Origin: Phallusia mammillata
Taxonomy: Eukaryota; Chordata; Ascidiacea; Phlebobranchia; Ascidiidae
Assembly: GCA_003260075.1 (NCBI GenBank)
Contig: QLIY01000654.1
Span: 1-64,000 of the forward strand
Length of the DNA stretch: 64,000 bases
Direction of reading: 5' to 3'
The notes beneath the pieces were generated by a model. That model did not search any database. It saw nothing but the letters and a program-made list of their open reading frames with translations, and was not told the DNA's origin. Positions 1-12,995 of this stretch are shown here, piece after piece (position 1 is the stretch's first letter; each line of letters opens with the position of its first letter). The translations under genes were made by a program, and so were the position numbers.

Positions 1-1796
1 AAGCACTTTTGGATCAGGAGAAACGTATCGTGTTAGTAGCTCTACCTGAAATTTCGGCAGTAATAAAAACGTTAATCACAAAAATGTTTGTCAAATTTCA
101 GCAGGACAAATAGGGGGGGGGGTTGGGAAATATTTACATAAAACTTTTAAATTAGTAACTAATTTTTTGAGTTAGTTTTATTGAATTTTAAGTGCTAAGG
201 GGGGGGGGAAAAAAAAAAAAAACGTTAATCACAAAAATGTTTGTCAAATTTCAGCAGGACAAATACACGCACAAATTTAAAATTCTGAAACAATACATTT
301 GCATTCGCACAATATGTAAAACATTGTTACACACAATAGCAAATTGTACTGCTAACCTGTTTAGCATCATATTGACACAATCAACATTATGATATCCGGA
401 ATGAGCTAACAAGTTACTGTAGCGTCTCACTCACGCTTTGTGGGATTAAACCAGATTTATTAATGTTGCTGTCCAATACGCAGCACACCGGGGGGGGGGA
501 TTTCATCACAAAGATATATTTCTAAACTGAATATTCTTGATGCACAATGTGATATCTTCAGAACATCAATTCGTTTACCCAAAACATTAGCCGATTTAAT
601 AAAGTAACTGGTTGTCTTATTTGTACCGAAAAAGGAAAACGTATGAAAAACCAGACAATGCGGCAATATTTTGATGATGAGGCCCTTTCCTTTTGACTGC
701 GTTAGCCGACCATATGTTAACACGACATTAAAGGTTGCATTAAAAGAGCACTATATTGGTACGAAAAGTTAACGTATTGAGTGACGATGACTGCATCTTT
801 CATAATTACTGGACGACGCAGTGCCACCTTATATAAGAGCCGAAGTGTGTTTGTGGATTTTCTGTTTGACACAGTTTGGTCTTAAATTTGAAACATGTGT
901 GCTGTGGCAGAATTAAAAGGGGGGGGGGACTGTAAAAACTTGTAGAGAACTGCATCTTTCATAATTACTGGACGACGCAGTGCCAGCTTATATAAGAGCC
1001 TAAGTGTGTTTGTGGATTTTCTGTTTGACAGTTTGGTCTTAAATTTGAAACATGTGTGCTGTGGCAGAATTAAAACTCGAGTCGAGCTTTTCGGGGTCGG
1101 GCCGGTTCGGGCTTTAGTTTACATGAGCAGGCTTTTTTTGCCTGGCTTCACATTTGGGACGTATTGTATTGTTGATTGGTCTTGCTTTCAGGAAAATCTA
1201 TTAACACCATACCTCACGGCAGACCCACATTTAGCAAATTTTAGATAAGTGGCGCAATGAGCACAATTTAAACCGACATATTTATAAAAATGCTCACGGT
1301 TGGGCAGGAACTCGGCCGAATGGTCCGGCGCGCCTGACCCACAAACAGACATAAAAAACTGATCGGGATTCGTCCTCGGGAGTGTCCTGGGTTCGAACCC
1401 CGTGATAAAAAAATGCTCACGGTTAGGGCTATTAGGGTCGGGGTAAGGTATAAGCACTTAAAATTCAATAAAACTTGCAATAGAACTTAGTTTCGAATGT
1501 AAAACTTTCAAATCCTACCCATCTATAGCCGCTAAATAAATGATTCAGTTATTTGCGCCACCTATCGAAAATTAGCTAAATTTGAGTCTGCCTTGAGGTA
1601 AAGGTCTAATGCGCGGTTACTCTTTTTTCAAACAAAATGGGTACGAACCGTCTTTCACAACAGGGCTTGTACTTTCGAATTTGTAGAGCTTTGCTAGTAA
1701 GACCTCTAGCTTGTGGACCCAAGTAGTTAGAGTTAACAAATCATTAATAACATTGTACTTACTTAAAATGATTTTGTCTTCGTTTTCTAGAAGTAC
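1..1796. other. Intergenic, repeat-rich, no gene seen
   Basis: No convincing coding exon is visible on either strand. G runs at about 113-122, 200-208, 490-499 and 919-928 separate repeated pieces: the stretch before 113 recurs at 223-262, and 780-918 recurs after 945. A tRNA-like SINE copy lies at 1302-1413. The rest is AT-rich sequence. Confidence 0.6.
1302..1413 (+). mobile_element. tRNA-derived SINE-like copy
   Basis: The copy has an A-box-like segment (GGCCGAATGGTCCGGCGCG) and a B-box-like segment (GGGTTCGAACCCC), and ends in an A-rich tail. Related copies sit at 3763-3858 (+), 28110-28222 (-) and 28516-28624 (-). The box layout is that of a tRNA-derived RNA polymerase III element. The acceptor stem does not fold as a working tRNA. 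Confidence 0.6.
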
Positions 1797-2962
1797 ATGA
1801 TGTTTTACCACTATCGTATAATACAAGCGGCGGCACCAGCCTTGCAGTTTAGGTCAGTCATATGTCAAACTGCTAGAAAAAGAAATACCGATGCCGTCCC
1901 TTTTGCAAAGCAAGAAAATGGGCACATAAAAGATGCCAAAAATATTAAATTGGTTCGACTCGATATGCATAACACAGAAGAGGTTCAAAGACTGCTCCAT
2001 GAACAATATTTCCCAAGATCGCCATTTCTTAAAGCGGCTTCATTTGATTGCGCTAAGATACGGAAAGCATATGATCACGTGGTTGCAGAAGAGATAAAAG
2101 GGAATACTTCTTTCGGTAAGTCTTGGAGGTACAAATTTATTTGATATAAGAAGTCAGTAGGCCTGATAAACAGTGATTTTGAACTCTGGTTACATATGAT
2201 ACACCCTGTTATACTATTCATAAATAAGTGTGTTGTTATTGTTGGTTAGAACTAACTTCAGTTCAAATACCAAAGCGCTCTCACGTACTTCGTGTAGTTA
2301 TGGAATAAAACAGTCACACAAAATATGCTTTAACGAGATCGTCAAACCAAAACTACGTATAGATCATAAAGGATTTAAAAATGTACTTCTTCTTCATGAT
2401 TTGACGATTCCCATGCAATTTTGCTGCAAAATCTTAACAGTTAACACAATATTCATGTTTTCATACATTTTAAATATCATAAGAATGTGAAAAAAAGTGA
2501 ATTTTTCTGAAAGGTTTTCGCCATGGGAACAACGGTACACTCATCGCTTGTTGCATTACTTCAGTTTACTCTAAACATCGTCCAAGATGCGATGAAACAA
2601 ATTGCATTTTACCCGAATATACTCGATTCAAATCTCATTGCTTATGTGACCTTCACGCTCTACTGAACACCGATGAGTACTTTTACGTCGGAAAAATGGT
2701 CGTTCATGAATCCTACGCTAGTCATGGACTTAGTGTTAAGATGACAAGTGCCTGTGAAGGAATCGCTTCTAGCTCAGGATTTCAACATATTATTGGTGTA
2801 CCTGTTCACGAATCCGGACAAGAATTGCTAGTTTCTAGAGGATTTGACGTCATACGGAAGATACGGTTGGGTGATTACGTAGATCATGTGACAAAGTCGA
2901 AAATATTTACAGCGAACAGTTCAAGACATGCTTATGCTGTGGTTTTCCACAAGCAAATGTAA
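1797..2962 (+). CDS. GNAT-family N-acetyltransferase-like protein, two exons
   Basis: The exons are 1797-2115 and 2514-2962. The intron starts GTAAGT and ends in AAAG, with phase 1 on both sides, and the joined frame gives 255 residues with no stop. I infer a GNAT fold transferring an acyl group from acyl-CoA to an amine. The N-terminal part (VRLDMHNTEEVQRLL) looks like the first strand and helix. The middle has the strand pair GTLIACCITSVYS. The segment FYVGKMVVHESYASHGLS followed by a helix fits the acetyl-CoA-binding region, although the usual Q/RxxGxG/A signature is degenerate. An in-frame TAG lies just upstream of the double ATG, but it is preceded by a pyrimidine-rich tract (CGTTTTCTAG), so an earlier exon is possible. 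Substrate and subfamily are unknown. The gene is on the opposite strand to the annexins. Confidence 0.6.
2116..2513 (+). other. Intron of the GNAT-like gene
   Basis: The GT-AG intron opens with GTAAGTC and closes with CTGAAAG. Its removal joins TTTCG to GTTTTC and restores an open frame across both exons. Confidence 0.6.
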
Positions 2963-3164
2963 GGTTTTCAATTCTTGAGTTCTTTTGTATTAATGCTGAC
3001 ACAAAAAACTGTTCAAACCAGAAGACGTGTCAGTCAGAGGAACAAAAGAAAATTGACGGTTCACATAGCCGGCAATTTTACCGCAATTTACAAAAATGAT
3101 TATTATGAACATCGCTAAATAGATATAATAGCAAATAAAAACAATACACTTTTTGTCGCCAAAG

Positions 3165-3352
3165 GTACTGAGTGGTTAGAGCAACTGCCTTGTAATCGCA
3201 AAGTTCTGGGTTGGGGGGGGGGATTATTATGAACATCGCTAAATAGATATAATACCAAATAAAAACAATACACTTTTTGTCGCCAAATGTACTGAGTGGT
3301 TAGAGCAACTGCCTTGTAATCGCAAAGTTCTGGGTTGTAATCCTAACTTGGT
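3165..3352 (+). mobile_element. tRNA-Thr-like SINE fragment, duplicated across a G run
   Basis: The sequence CTGAGTGGTTAGAGCAACTG resembles a tRNA A box, followed by a TTGTAATC anticodon-like loop and a weak B box. It appears at about 3165-3212, is cut by the G run at 3213-3222, and appears again more fully at 3287-3352. The paired stems are too degraded for a working tRNA. The second copy is best read as the other haplotype. Confidence 0.5.
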
Positions 3353-3762
3353 CAGCTGTGTTTTACTAAGGAAGAAACCAGGTTCTATCCGATCCTGTCT
3401 TACTAACCAGTATAAAACAACTGTAGGTACATTGGGTTTTATAGCAACAAAAAACATTTGCGACCGATGCAAACAGCATATGTGGGTATCTAATTTAGAA
3501 CAGTAACTGTGCAATCGGCTTTTTTAAACCCAAGTTTCTGAATAAGTCGGGCCGGGCTTTTCGGGTCGGGTTCAGATCGGTTTAACCACACAAGCTTGGG
3601 ATAGGTGTAACTTCGGCATCATTTGTACTGACCAACTTATAAGACTCACTTACAACCGTCAGAGCTGCTGACATAAGAACTCACATCAGACATATTTGCT
3701 AAATACCGATAGGTGGCGCAAAAACCATTTGCAAATATTCAAAAGCAAATTGGGTGAAAATG

Positions 3763-3858
3763 TGGGCAGGAACTTGGCCGAATGGTCTGGCGCGCCTGGC
3801 CCCTTGATCGGGATTCGTCCCCGGGAGTGTCATGGGTTCGAACCCCGTGAAAAAAAAA
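3763..3858 (+). mobile_element. tRNA-derived SINE-like copy
   Basis: This is the same family as 1302-1413. It shares the GGCAGGAACTTGGCCGAATGG head and the GGGTTCGAACCCCGTGA tail, followed by an A tract. It lies inside a second dispersed repeat, whose halves GGTGAAAATG flank the SINE on both sides; that may be a long target duplication. Confidence 0.55.
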
Positions 3859-4604
3859 TTGGGTGAAAATGCTGACCGATAGGGCTATGTGTAGGGTTAC
3901 CATCGAGCAGGACCCAAAAATAAGAACAAGTGAATGTTATTTTTTTACAAAAAAAGAAACATACGTTTTTGAACAAATCTTCGCATTTGTACGACCCATG
4001 ACATACCAAATGGCACATTTTTCGTCAGAAACATTTTGTTCCAACAACTCCTTGTTCGTAGAAAATACTTGTGTGCATCTCACGGCAGCTCAGATACAGG
4101 TTTGCTATTACTTGTAGTTGCTATTACGAAGACAAAATAAGGACTCAAGTCAAAAAAGGACATTTCTGTTTTTCCAACACATTGCCCTTCAAACATAAGG
4201 GCAAATCTTAGAAACAAGGAAAGTATGGCAACCTTGGCTATTAGGGTTAGGTTTTAAACAAAAACAGCCAATCAACTTGTAAACTTAGTTCCTAACCCCA
4301 GTGTCAAGTATTGTCTTTGGGCCATCCATCGGTATTTAGCAAATTTCGTTTGTTGTGAATTTTTTTTATGTTTTCCAGCTCTAACCCTCCAACTCATTGT
4401 CTTACAAAAAGGCAGTTTGGAATTCGAACATATATGTCGGTTTTACACTGTCCGTATTGAAAAATAATTTTGATCATGTAAAAGTCTCGTTGACAATAAC
4501 TGCTATACCAAACTTTGTACAACACAGCAATAGGAGGAGAAACCAATAATGGAAAAGGCGTATAAAAACAAAAAAGTAACATTACTTACACAAACGACTA
4601 CCAA

Positions 4605-7600
4605 CTATCCTATTACGGCCAGCAAGAGCTTTTTGTATTTGTTTTCTCCACAAATTTGAGTTTCAATGGCTTCCACCAATGCTTTGTTAGTAAGCGAAAA
4701 GTAAGCCCGTTTGATGTTGAAGAGATCAATCTAAAAAACGACAACATAATACAGCACTAGGTTTTTAATGTTGGTTTTTCGTTGGTACTCCTCACACTTT
4801 TGTACATTTTATTTGAATAACTAAATGAAGTAAATTTTGTAATAATCAACATAAATTCTGATCGACAACTTTTTTGCGCATTGAGTGATGTTTTTTGTAT
4901 GTTATCTGATAAATATTTAAAACTATACAAAAAATTAGATTTTTGCAAATTCGACCTAACGAGCCTTTATTTTGACACCCAATCCCGTACCGCTTACTTT
5001 CGTGCTTTGTTCAACTAGAGGACATGTACCCCTGGCTAAAAACCTCAGTAATAGAGAAAAAATAAAAACGAATCACTCATGCACTGAATACGTACCTCTG
5101 ATCTGGTTACAACAATCCTGCGAATAGCGATGTCATTTCGTGTTAGTCCTTTCAGTGCACACATTATATTGTTAGCAAAGTATGCGTTCCGGTTTCTAAC
5201 AACATCAACAATTGCCAGAAGTCCATCAGCAAGATCTCCAGCAAAAACTGCCTTGATTGATGAATTGATGTCCCTATCCGTTAACTGCATACAAACATAT
5301 GTTCGTTTCTGGTATGGTAGCACAGTAATCCTAAAACCAAGTATACAAGTCCAAACAGAGTTGACCAGTTTGCACTTTTTTGGTCTGTGACCCTCAAGAG
5401 CTTTTGAAAGCTGTAGCCCATGTGTTTTAAAGATTGTTCAGATTTGGATTGAGACACACAATAACTGTCGCTCATAATTTCATATGCCTTGGCCTTACAA
5501 ATCCAAAAACGGGTACCCAAATAGCTTAGTTATACACTATTTGTGACTGCCTCACAATTTGCACAAATGTCTTTGTTTCAGTTTCCTTCGTGTTTTACCC
5601 TGTTTGATGCTATCTGTGTCGGGTAATGTGCGATCAGCGCGATATTTTTTTGCCAAAGACGTCGAAATGTATGTTATCGTATTTTAAATGCCGATTGGGT
5701 TAGTAGAAGAAAGCTTATTCAGATTGACTCTGGAGAAAAAAGTTTCATCCAAAACTGGTTTTGGACTTAAATAATAGAAAAAATACTTGCATTTTTTATC
5801 CGACCATCACTGCAAGTCATACGGCAAGGATTTCCAATCATATCGTTTTTCGTTTTTTTTTAAAACATCCTAATGGTATTAGAGTTTACTAATTAATAAC
5901 AAAACACAACCCGCAGTACCTTTTCATATGCATGGAAGACTGCCTTGAGTTGAGGAAAACTTTCTCGGGCCATAATTGAGTTAAAAGTTTCCTCTCCATG
6001 TTCAGATTTCGAAATTTCTCGTTTTGCAAGTTTTTCGGCGTCTTTCACCGCTTTGTTGACGTCAACATCGGTGCTTTCTTTCCTATGACCCTGAAATACA
6101 ATTGTCTCAATAACAAATGTGTCAATTTTATATTTCAATCAATATGGTACTAATGATTTAGGCAAGGAGTGTATACCCTACATAAAATGCGGCCAACTAT
6201 ATAAAAGTTGTGTGGCCCAGAGTTGTAAACAGGCCTGAAATTGGAGCTCGACCCCGGCCCGAACCCGACAGTACAAGCCCGAAACCCGGCCCGGGGGGGG
6301 GGGGTTCGTAAGTTTGATTGACAGGTCTATACATTGAAGCCTCGGGAAATACCAAGACAACAAACACAATTGACAATTGATTTTGGACAAGGCGTTTTAG
6401 GGCTGTTTCAAAAAAATACTGACACCGAGTGTTAAGTCAGGCCCAAATCAGGCCCGTCGTTTTGAAGAAAGTTAAGCCCGAACCCAGGCCGAACCCGGTC
6501 CCAAAAGACCGGCCGGGGGGGGGGGTGGTCTGCGGAGAAGTTTGGATTTTGAGTAAAGCGTAAATCACTATGATATGCCGTTGCGAGTATATCAGTTCAG
6601 CGCTAGAGGGTAATTCTAAATATTTATTAATTCGAAGTAGATCAATGCGTCCGGCTGGGGGGGGGGGTTTGAGTAAAGCGTAAATCACTATGATATGCCG
6701 TTGCAAGTATATCAGTTCAGCGCTAGAGAGTAATTCTAAATATTTATTAATTCGAAGTAGATCAATGCGTCCGGCTGTTTTTGTACTAAAAATACGATTA
6801 GACTTACTTGCGAATTTCACTGGCACTTCAAGTTAACTTAACTTGTCTTATATAAAGGTGCGAGTCAAATTATGTTAATTACTTTTGACCCATCAGATAA
6901 AATTAAAGAGTTACACACCCTTGATATGGGCTAAAACGATATCTGAGTAATAGGAATAACTGGAAATATGCAAACATGATTTTTATTTAATACCCAAGCA
7001 CGATTTTGGCTGTCCCATATAGTGCCCTCTGGTGATGACGAGATATTCATATATCTCAATTTTTTAGGATTTTATCACCGCTACTTAAATACGCCTTTTG
7101 TGACCTCAGGGTATAAGGTATAATATTGTACCACCTACATTAGCAAGTGATATCAGAAGGCGACGAAATTCTCCACTCGTGTCAGATTTAATATCAGACT
7201 CCAACTCGTTTCCGAACTTTTCCTTGTAAATCGACTTGATGGCGCTAATCTCTTGATTGCTTCTTGTGACAAGTATTTCGATCAAAACCTACGTAAAGAT
7301 ATTAGTTTAACTCTAAAATCTAAACTATTGAAGACAAAGTTTACCAGTTAAATCCAAAGAAATAAACAAACATGTCATTCATTTTGGGCCTTAAAGATTT
7401 TGGATTATAATGCTTATGTAAAGTACAAAACATTTTATCCACCTTAATTGCTAAGGGGAAAATTTTAATTTTCTGATTTTCTGGGGCAATACTCAATTAT
7501 TTGATCGTATTAACTTCTTTTTAGGCCAATACAGAATTGTTTCGAGCTGTAGCTTAGTCCAGTGGTCTTCAACCTGTGGGTCGCGACCCCAAGTGGGGTG

Positions 7601-10600
7601 GCCTAAACTTTTTCTGGGGTCGCTATAAATTTCATTTATTGGCGTTTAAATTTATTACCATAAAAATGATACGGTTTTGTTCTAGTTCGCAACCATCGCT
7701 CATGTTTTGCAGTACAGCTTGGTACCTCGTGTCACAATTTATCATTGTGATGCAATAATCTGTATAAAACACAAGTTGTCCAACCCATTGTTACGAGATA
7801 GAGCCTCTTGAATTAAATATTGTGTTCAAAACAAAACGGCGGGTACGGGGAAATATGCATAAATTTACTGATTTCTGCAAACTGGTGAGCTTTAACTCGA
7901 ATTAGATTGGCCAAATTAAATAAAACTTTTGGGTTCCAACATTTGACGGTAGTAAAGCATGCTGAATGTTAATATTTAAAGGCTACTTGAAAATTAAGCG
8001 GGCATATTAACATGAAAATAGTTTCAGTTTCGGCATTATTTGAAACATTTTTCTCCCTAAAGGAAAACATGGGGTCACATGTAATTGCTGATTTAATTTT
8101 TGTTTAAATTGGGGTCGTTGTTCAAAAAGGTTGAAGACCACTGGCTTAGTCTCACTGAGTTATAATTAATTTCCTAATAGTAATGCTTTATTGCTTGGAC
8201 GTAATACTCAATTGTCTAAGCACAATACTCATTTATCTGAGCATAATACTCAAATGTCTAAGCGTATACCTCAATCAATTGAGCGTAATTCTTATTTATC
8301 TGAGCGTATTCTCAAATATTTTTGGAATAATACTCAATTGTCTAAGCCTAATACTCAATCAGTTGAGCGTAAATATTCAATTATTTGAGCGCAATACTCA
8401 ATATTTAAGAGTAATAATCAACTATTTAAGAGTAATACAGGTATTTGAGCGTTATGCTTAATTTTCTGAGTGTAAAACTTACACTTTCATGCGTTCCTAA
8501 ACCGATCATTGATTTGTGAAGGCAGTAAGCATCAAACTCAAGCGGTTTCATGAGAAGTCCGCGTGCAAGCGGGGGGGGGGACTTAATTTTCTGAGTGTAA
8601 AACTTACACTCTCATGCGTTCCTAAACCGATCATTGATTTATGAAGACAGTAAGCATCAAACTCAAGCGGTTTCATGAGAAGTCCGCGTGCAAGCAATTC
8701 AAAATTTCCGGTAAAAGTCTTTTTGATATCGTCGCATAGGTCCTGCGGGAGAAAATAGATTGAAACATAAGTGTGGGTTTTAATCCTACAAATTAAAACT
8801 GTGTCGTTTTCTTACAAAACTTTTCCATTAATACGTTTCGTTTTCTCGTATGTTGACACTACAGAAACATTTTCAGATTTCAATCTTTTGCCTTATTTGC
8901 CGTTAAAATGTTAACAAAAAGATATTTCCCGGAATACCTAAATAAGTTAAAACAAGATGTTCGGGATTTAATTCTACACGCAAATTTACCGGCCAAACAC
9001 AAAACAACTAATGTTTGTTAGGTTTTGTTTTGTCGAATAAGGCCTAAATATTCTAAACTTGTCCTGGATGATAGCAACAAACAACCTTAAAGTCGAAAAG
9101 TAAAGTACTGTTAGGGGGGGGGGATATCTAAGCGTATTCTCAAATATTTTAGAATAATACTCAATTGTCTAAGCCTAATACTCAATCAGTTGAGCGTAAG
9201 GGGGGGGGGATCGCATAGGTCCTGCGGGAGAAAATATATTGAAACAAAAGCGTAGGTTTTAAATCCTATAAATTAAAACTGTGTCGTTTTCTTACAAAAC
9301 GTTTCCATTAATCCGTTTCGTATGTTGACACAACAGAAACATTTTCAGATTTCAATCTTTTGCCTGATTTGCCGTTAAAATGTTAAAAAAAAGGAATAGG
9401 CCTACCTGATTAAGTTAAAACAAGATATTCGGGATTTAATTCTACACGCAAATTTACCGGCCAAACACAAAACAACTAATTTTTGTTTGTTAGGTTTTGT
9501 TTTGTCGAATAAGGCCTAAATATTCTCAACTTGTCCCGGATGATAGCAACAAACAACCTTAAAGTCGAAAAGTAAAGTACTGTTATAAAACTATTCGCCT
9601 AACCAACTATGAATAGTGGCTTACGAAGTAATTAGTCAAACTAAAACCATAATGTAATTTTTGAAAGCTTTTCATTACCCTTCCATAGGATTGTTTATAG
9701 ACTGACTTAATTTCCTGTCGTTGTTGATTTGTTGATTTCGCCAATATATCGGTTACCACTTGACTATCCGCATCTGAAACAGTAAAATAGTAATTTATTA
9801 TCGGCTCCTAAGCGTTGCCAATAAGTTCGTATTTTTGTATTTTATTCGTTCGTTTGTAATTGTTAAAATAATTAATTCAATCTTGGTGCCAATGCTATTA
9901 TTTTTAACTTTTTTCAAACGCATCTTTTGAATTTGGTTTCACGTTAGGTTTCTTTCAGGTTTAATTCAACGCCAAGTCAACTGAAGCTGGATTTTAGATT
10001 AAAATCGGTCATTTGTAGCGATTATTCGCCCTACATCAGGGGTGGGCAAACTACGGCCCGCGGACCGCATGCGGCCCGGCAAAGGAGTTCATGCGGCCCG
10101 GGGGGGGGGGACCACTTGACTATCCGCATCTGAAACTAGTAAAAATTAGTAATTTATTATCGGCTCCTAAGCGTTGCCAATAAGTTCGTATTTTTGTATT
10201 TTATTCGTTCGTTTGTAATTGTTAAAATAATTAATTCAATCTTGGTGCCAATGCTATTATTTTTAACTTTTTTCAAACGCATCTTTTGAATTTGGTTTCA
10301 CGTTAGGTTTCTTTCAGGTTTAGTTCAACGCCAAGTCAACTGAAGCTGGAGTTTAGATTAAAATCGGTCATTTGTAGCGATTTTTCGCCCTACATCAGGG
10401 GTGGGCAAACTACGGCCCGCGGGCCGCATGCGGCCCGGCAAAGGAGTTCGTGCGGCCCGCCAAATGTCAGTAAATTTTAAAGAGAATGTTAGTAACGCTG
10501 AATAGTATTATGAGCACAGCCGCAGAGTTTTAAAAAATACCGGGGGTGCGAATTGCCGATACCTATACCATGTGCAGCATCTGTACCCGTACCATACTTA

Positions 10601-12995
10601 CTTTGGAACTAAACACAGATACTTTTTACGTGTTTTAGCCTGTTGTTTCTGCCGCGTTATTTTGCAAATCGTCACTTGACACAATTTCTTCGTTCGATAA
10701 AGGTAAATAAAAGTAAAATCGTTTCACGTTTCAAATACAGCCCACTTTGCACTGTTGACACCAAAATTTTGTTCACATTGGATCAAGTTTAGGTCGTTGC
10801 AATACTTTGCAAACGAACATTAAACGGCTTTAGAGTCATTAACACAGACCCGCACAACACCTAAAAATGGGTACTAAAAGCGGCTCGCTTTGTTTATTGT
10901 TGGCGCAAGAATTTATTAACAAAAAGACGTGGTGTAGCCTATGTTGCAACAAATGCTTGTTTATTTTGAAACAATTGCAATTGTGGCGTTTCAACCAATG
11001 TTTGTCCAATAATTTCACGCACAACAAACGTATTTGCACATAGCTGAAAATATACTCCGTTAATATTTTGGGCAAAATCAGGGGTGCACAACCTGCAGCC
11101 GCGGTGACGAGTTTGTGCGGCTGTGGCCATGTATGTTAAAATACACGTGCTGGCGGCGGTGACGTAACTAAAACTATTTTGCCAAATATTTTGATTTTGA
11201 AACTGCTAAAAACAGATTTCGTGAGACTGGAAAAAAAGATTACCAGCCTAGGAACCATATGCGCCAGGCTTTTTATCCGCTTATTGTGTGCAAACAATGC
11301 GAAAGAACAGGCACTGCAATCGTCACAATATAGATTATGACGTCATAAACAGTTAGCTCCGTTTAGCTAAACTTATGCGTCAAGTAAGAAATTTTTGATC
11401 TGAGCATTTTAGGCGGCTTTAAATGGTATATATAGGATACAAACCTAATTCTTTACACCAGTTATATAAAAAAAAAAAAAGCAAGCAATTGGGGGCCGTT
11501 GGTAAAATACTATGCGGCCCCCTGAGATTAAGAACTTTTGAATGCGGCCCTTGCACTGAAAAGTTTGCCCACCCCTGGTTTAGCTAAACTTATGTGTCAA
11601 GTAACAAATTTTTAATCTGAGCATTTTAGACGGCTTTAAATGGTATATATAGGATATAAACCTAATTCTTTACACCAGGGGGGGGGGGTGCAATCGTCAC
11701 AATATAGATTATGACGTCATAAACAGTTAGCTCCGTTTAGCTAAACTTATGTGTCAAGTAACAAATTTTTAATCTGAGCATTTTAGACGGCTTTAAATGG
11801 TATATATAGGATATAAACCTAATTCTTTACACCAGTTATTTTAAAACAAAAACAAAAAAACAAGCAAGCAATTGGCGGCCGTTGGTGAAATACTATGCGT
11901 CCCCCTGTGATTAAGAAATTTTGAACGCGGCCCTTGCACTGAAAAGTTTGCCCACCCCTGCCCTACATACTTGACTGCAACTGATTCGAGTCAGNTCCCC
12001 CTGTGATTAAGAACTTTTGAACGCGGCCCTTGCACTGAAAAGTTTGCCCACCCCTGCCCTACATACTTGACTGCAACTGATTCGAGTCAGTATACCACCA
12101 ATACGGGCGTGCGCACTAACCAATGTGCAAATAGGCAACAGTGCAGTTACACACAAAAGGATGTGAATGACTGAACGACCAGTCATACTAACGTTGAACT
12201 ACCCGACAAAACCTTTCAATCAACGCAATTTATCAGAGGAAGTTTGAACACGAACAGCCAATCTATTAATAATTAAATCTATCACAACTGTCAACCCACC
12301 CTCGGGTTATAAAGTGACCGAAAAATTCCTATTATTGACTCGACAATCTTCGTCTAACAGTTCTAAAATCTGTTTGTGCCAAAGTTGTGTGCCAGATTGT
12401 CACTTTTTATAGCGTTTTAATCAACCGTTTCAAATTGCGGCCATCCTTAAAACTTGTAAATAAGCTGAACATCGCCGAAATTCCGAAGTTAGCGACCCTA
12501 TTTCAAATACCTCCCTATACATTTTCGTTCACTGGTCACGTTTTTTTGCAAGCTAAAAGTCAAGTCAAGTTTCATTTGCATTGTTACTCCATGCAGTTGC
12601 CGTTGTTGAACAGTTTCGTAAACAGCAAAGACCACCAAAAATATGGATTATATCAAGTCAAGTGTATAATAATAACGTCGGGTGCAAAAAACGTTATTAA
12701 TATCTATACCTATACTATGCTTATCATCACTCACAAAGGTTTGTGCAGTAAGATATTGAAAAATAAAACTTTATAAACAGCTAAATGAGCTGTTTAACTG
12801 CAACATTCACTTACAAAATAGTTTAAATGTACACTAAATTTATCCAACTGAATAGTTTGGGTCTGCAAATTGACACAATAACTTACTTGCAAGAGCGACC
12901 CTTAAAGCTCTGGCTGCGTTTTCTGCTGTTAGGTTTTCATTCGGTTTTATGGTTCCACGGAGTGTTTCCTTTTGCCTGGTGCTTTGTTGAAACAT
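4605..12995 (-). CDS. Divergent annexin, 324 aa, seven exons
   Basis: The exons, in coding order, are 12995-12887, 9773-9679, 8742-8608, 7288-7139, 6090-5920, 5284-5096 and 4730-4605. The product is a four-repeat annexin core with a short N terminus starting MFQQSTRQK. Annexins bind acidic phospholipid in a calcium-dependent way, mainly through GxGT loops. Here only repeat 2 keeps the loop (MIGLGTHES). Repeat 1 has ALANADS, repeat 3 has SKSEHGEE where the paralogues have KKWGTDE, and repeat 4 has KGLTRND. The C-terminal acidic cap is also changed ([10 protein letters not shown]). I infer weak or calcium-independent membrane binding. Core exon lengths match the two neighbouring annexins exactly. 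The reading frame is intact, so it does not look like a pseudogene. Intron 1 (3.1 kb) carries a hAT element, and a truncated copy of exon 3 lies at 8483-8570. Confidence 0.88.
7560..8143. mobile_element. hAT-type non-autonomous element, TSD GCTTAGTC
   Basis: The terminal inverted repeats are CAGTGGTCTTCAACCT at the left and AGGTTGAAGACCACTG at the right. A perfect 8-bp duplication, GCTTAGTC, flanks the element at 7552-7559 and 8144-8151. The 584-bp body has no transposase frame. It lies in intron 3 of the divergent annexin. Confidence 0.88.
8198..8455. repeat. Imperfect minisatellite, unit about 20-22 bp
   Basis: The block is a run of degenerate copies of a unit close to AATACTCAATTGTCTAAGCG, about a dozen in all. 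A partial second copy of the block lies at 9124-9199 between two G runs. The overlapping open frames here come from the repeat and are not genes. Confidence 0.75.
8483..8570 (-). pseudogene. Truncated copy of annexin exon 3, likely haplotype overlap
   Basis: The stretch matches 8608-8694, the donor end of exon 3 of the divergent annexin, with a few substitutions. It stops at the G run at 8571-8580. It keeps the GTAAGT donor but has no acceptor end. I read it as the other allele left in by the assembly and not as a second exon. Confidence 0.65.
10396..11960. mobile_element. hAT-type element, TSD CCCTACAT, with nested pieces
   Basis: The left end is CAGGGGTGGGCAAACT and the right end is AGTTTGCCCACCCCTG, a perfect 16-bp inverted repeat. 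CCCTACAT flanks both sides. A second left end lies at 10037, before the G run at 10100-10110, and further right ends at about 11577 and 12059, because alleles are joined at a G run and at the N at 11995. No full transposase frame is seen. It lies in intron 1 of the divergent annexin. Confidence 0.85.

Larger units (their letters stand above)
2963..4604. other. Intergenic between the GNAT gene and the annexin cluster
   Basis: No coding exon is seen. The stretch holds the tRNA-like fragments above, a SINE copy at 3763-3858, and a dispersed repeat (GATAGGTGGCGCAAA near 3708) that recurs near 17960. It contains the 3' ends of two genes that point toward each other. Confidence 0.55.

Noticed and set aside
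8183..8461. Two overlapping open frames rich in Leu/Ser and Asn
   Set aside because: Both come from the 20-22 bp minisatellite.
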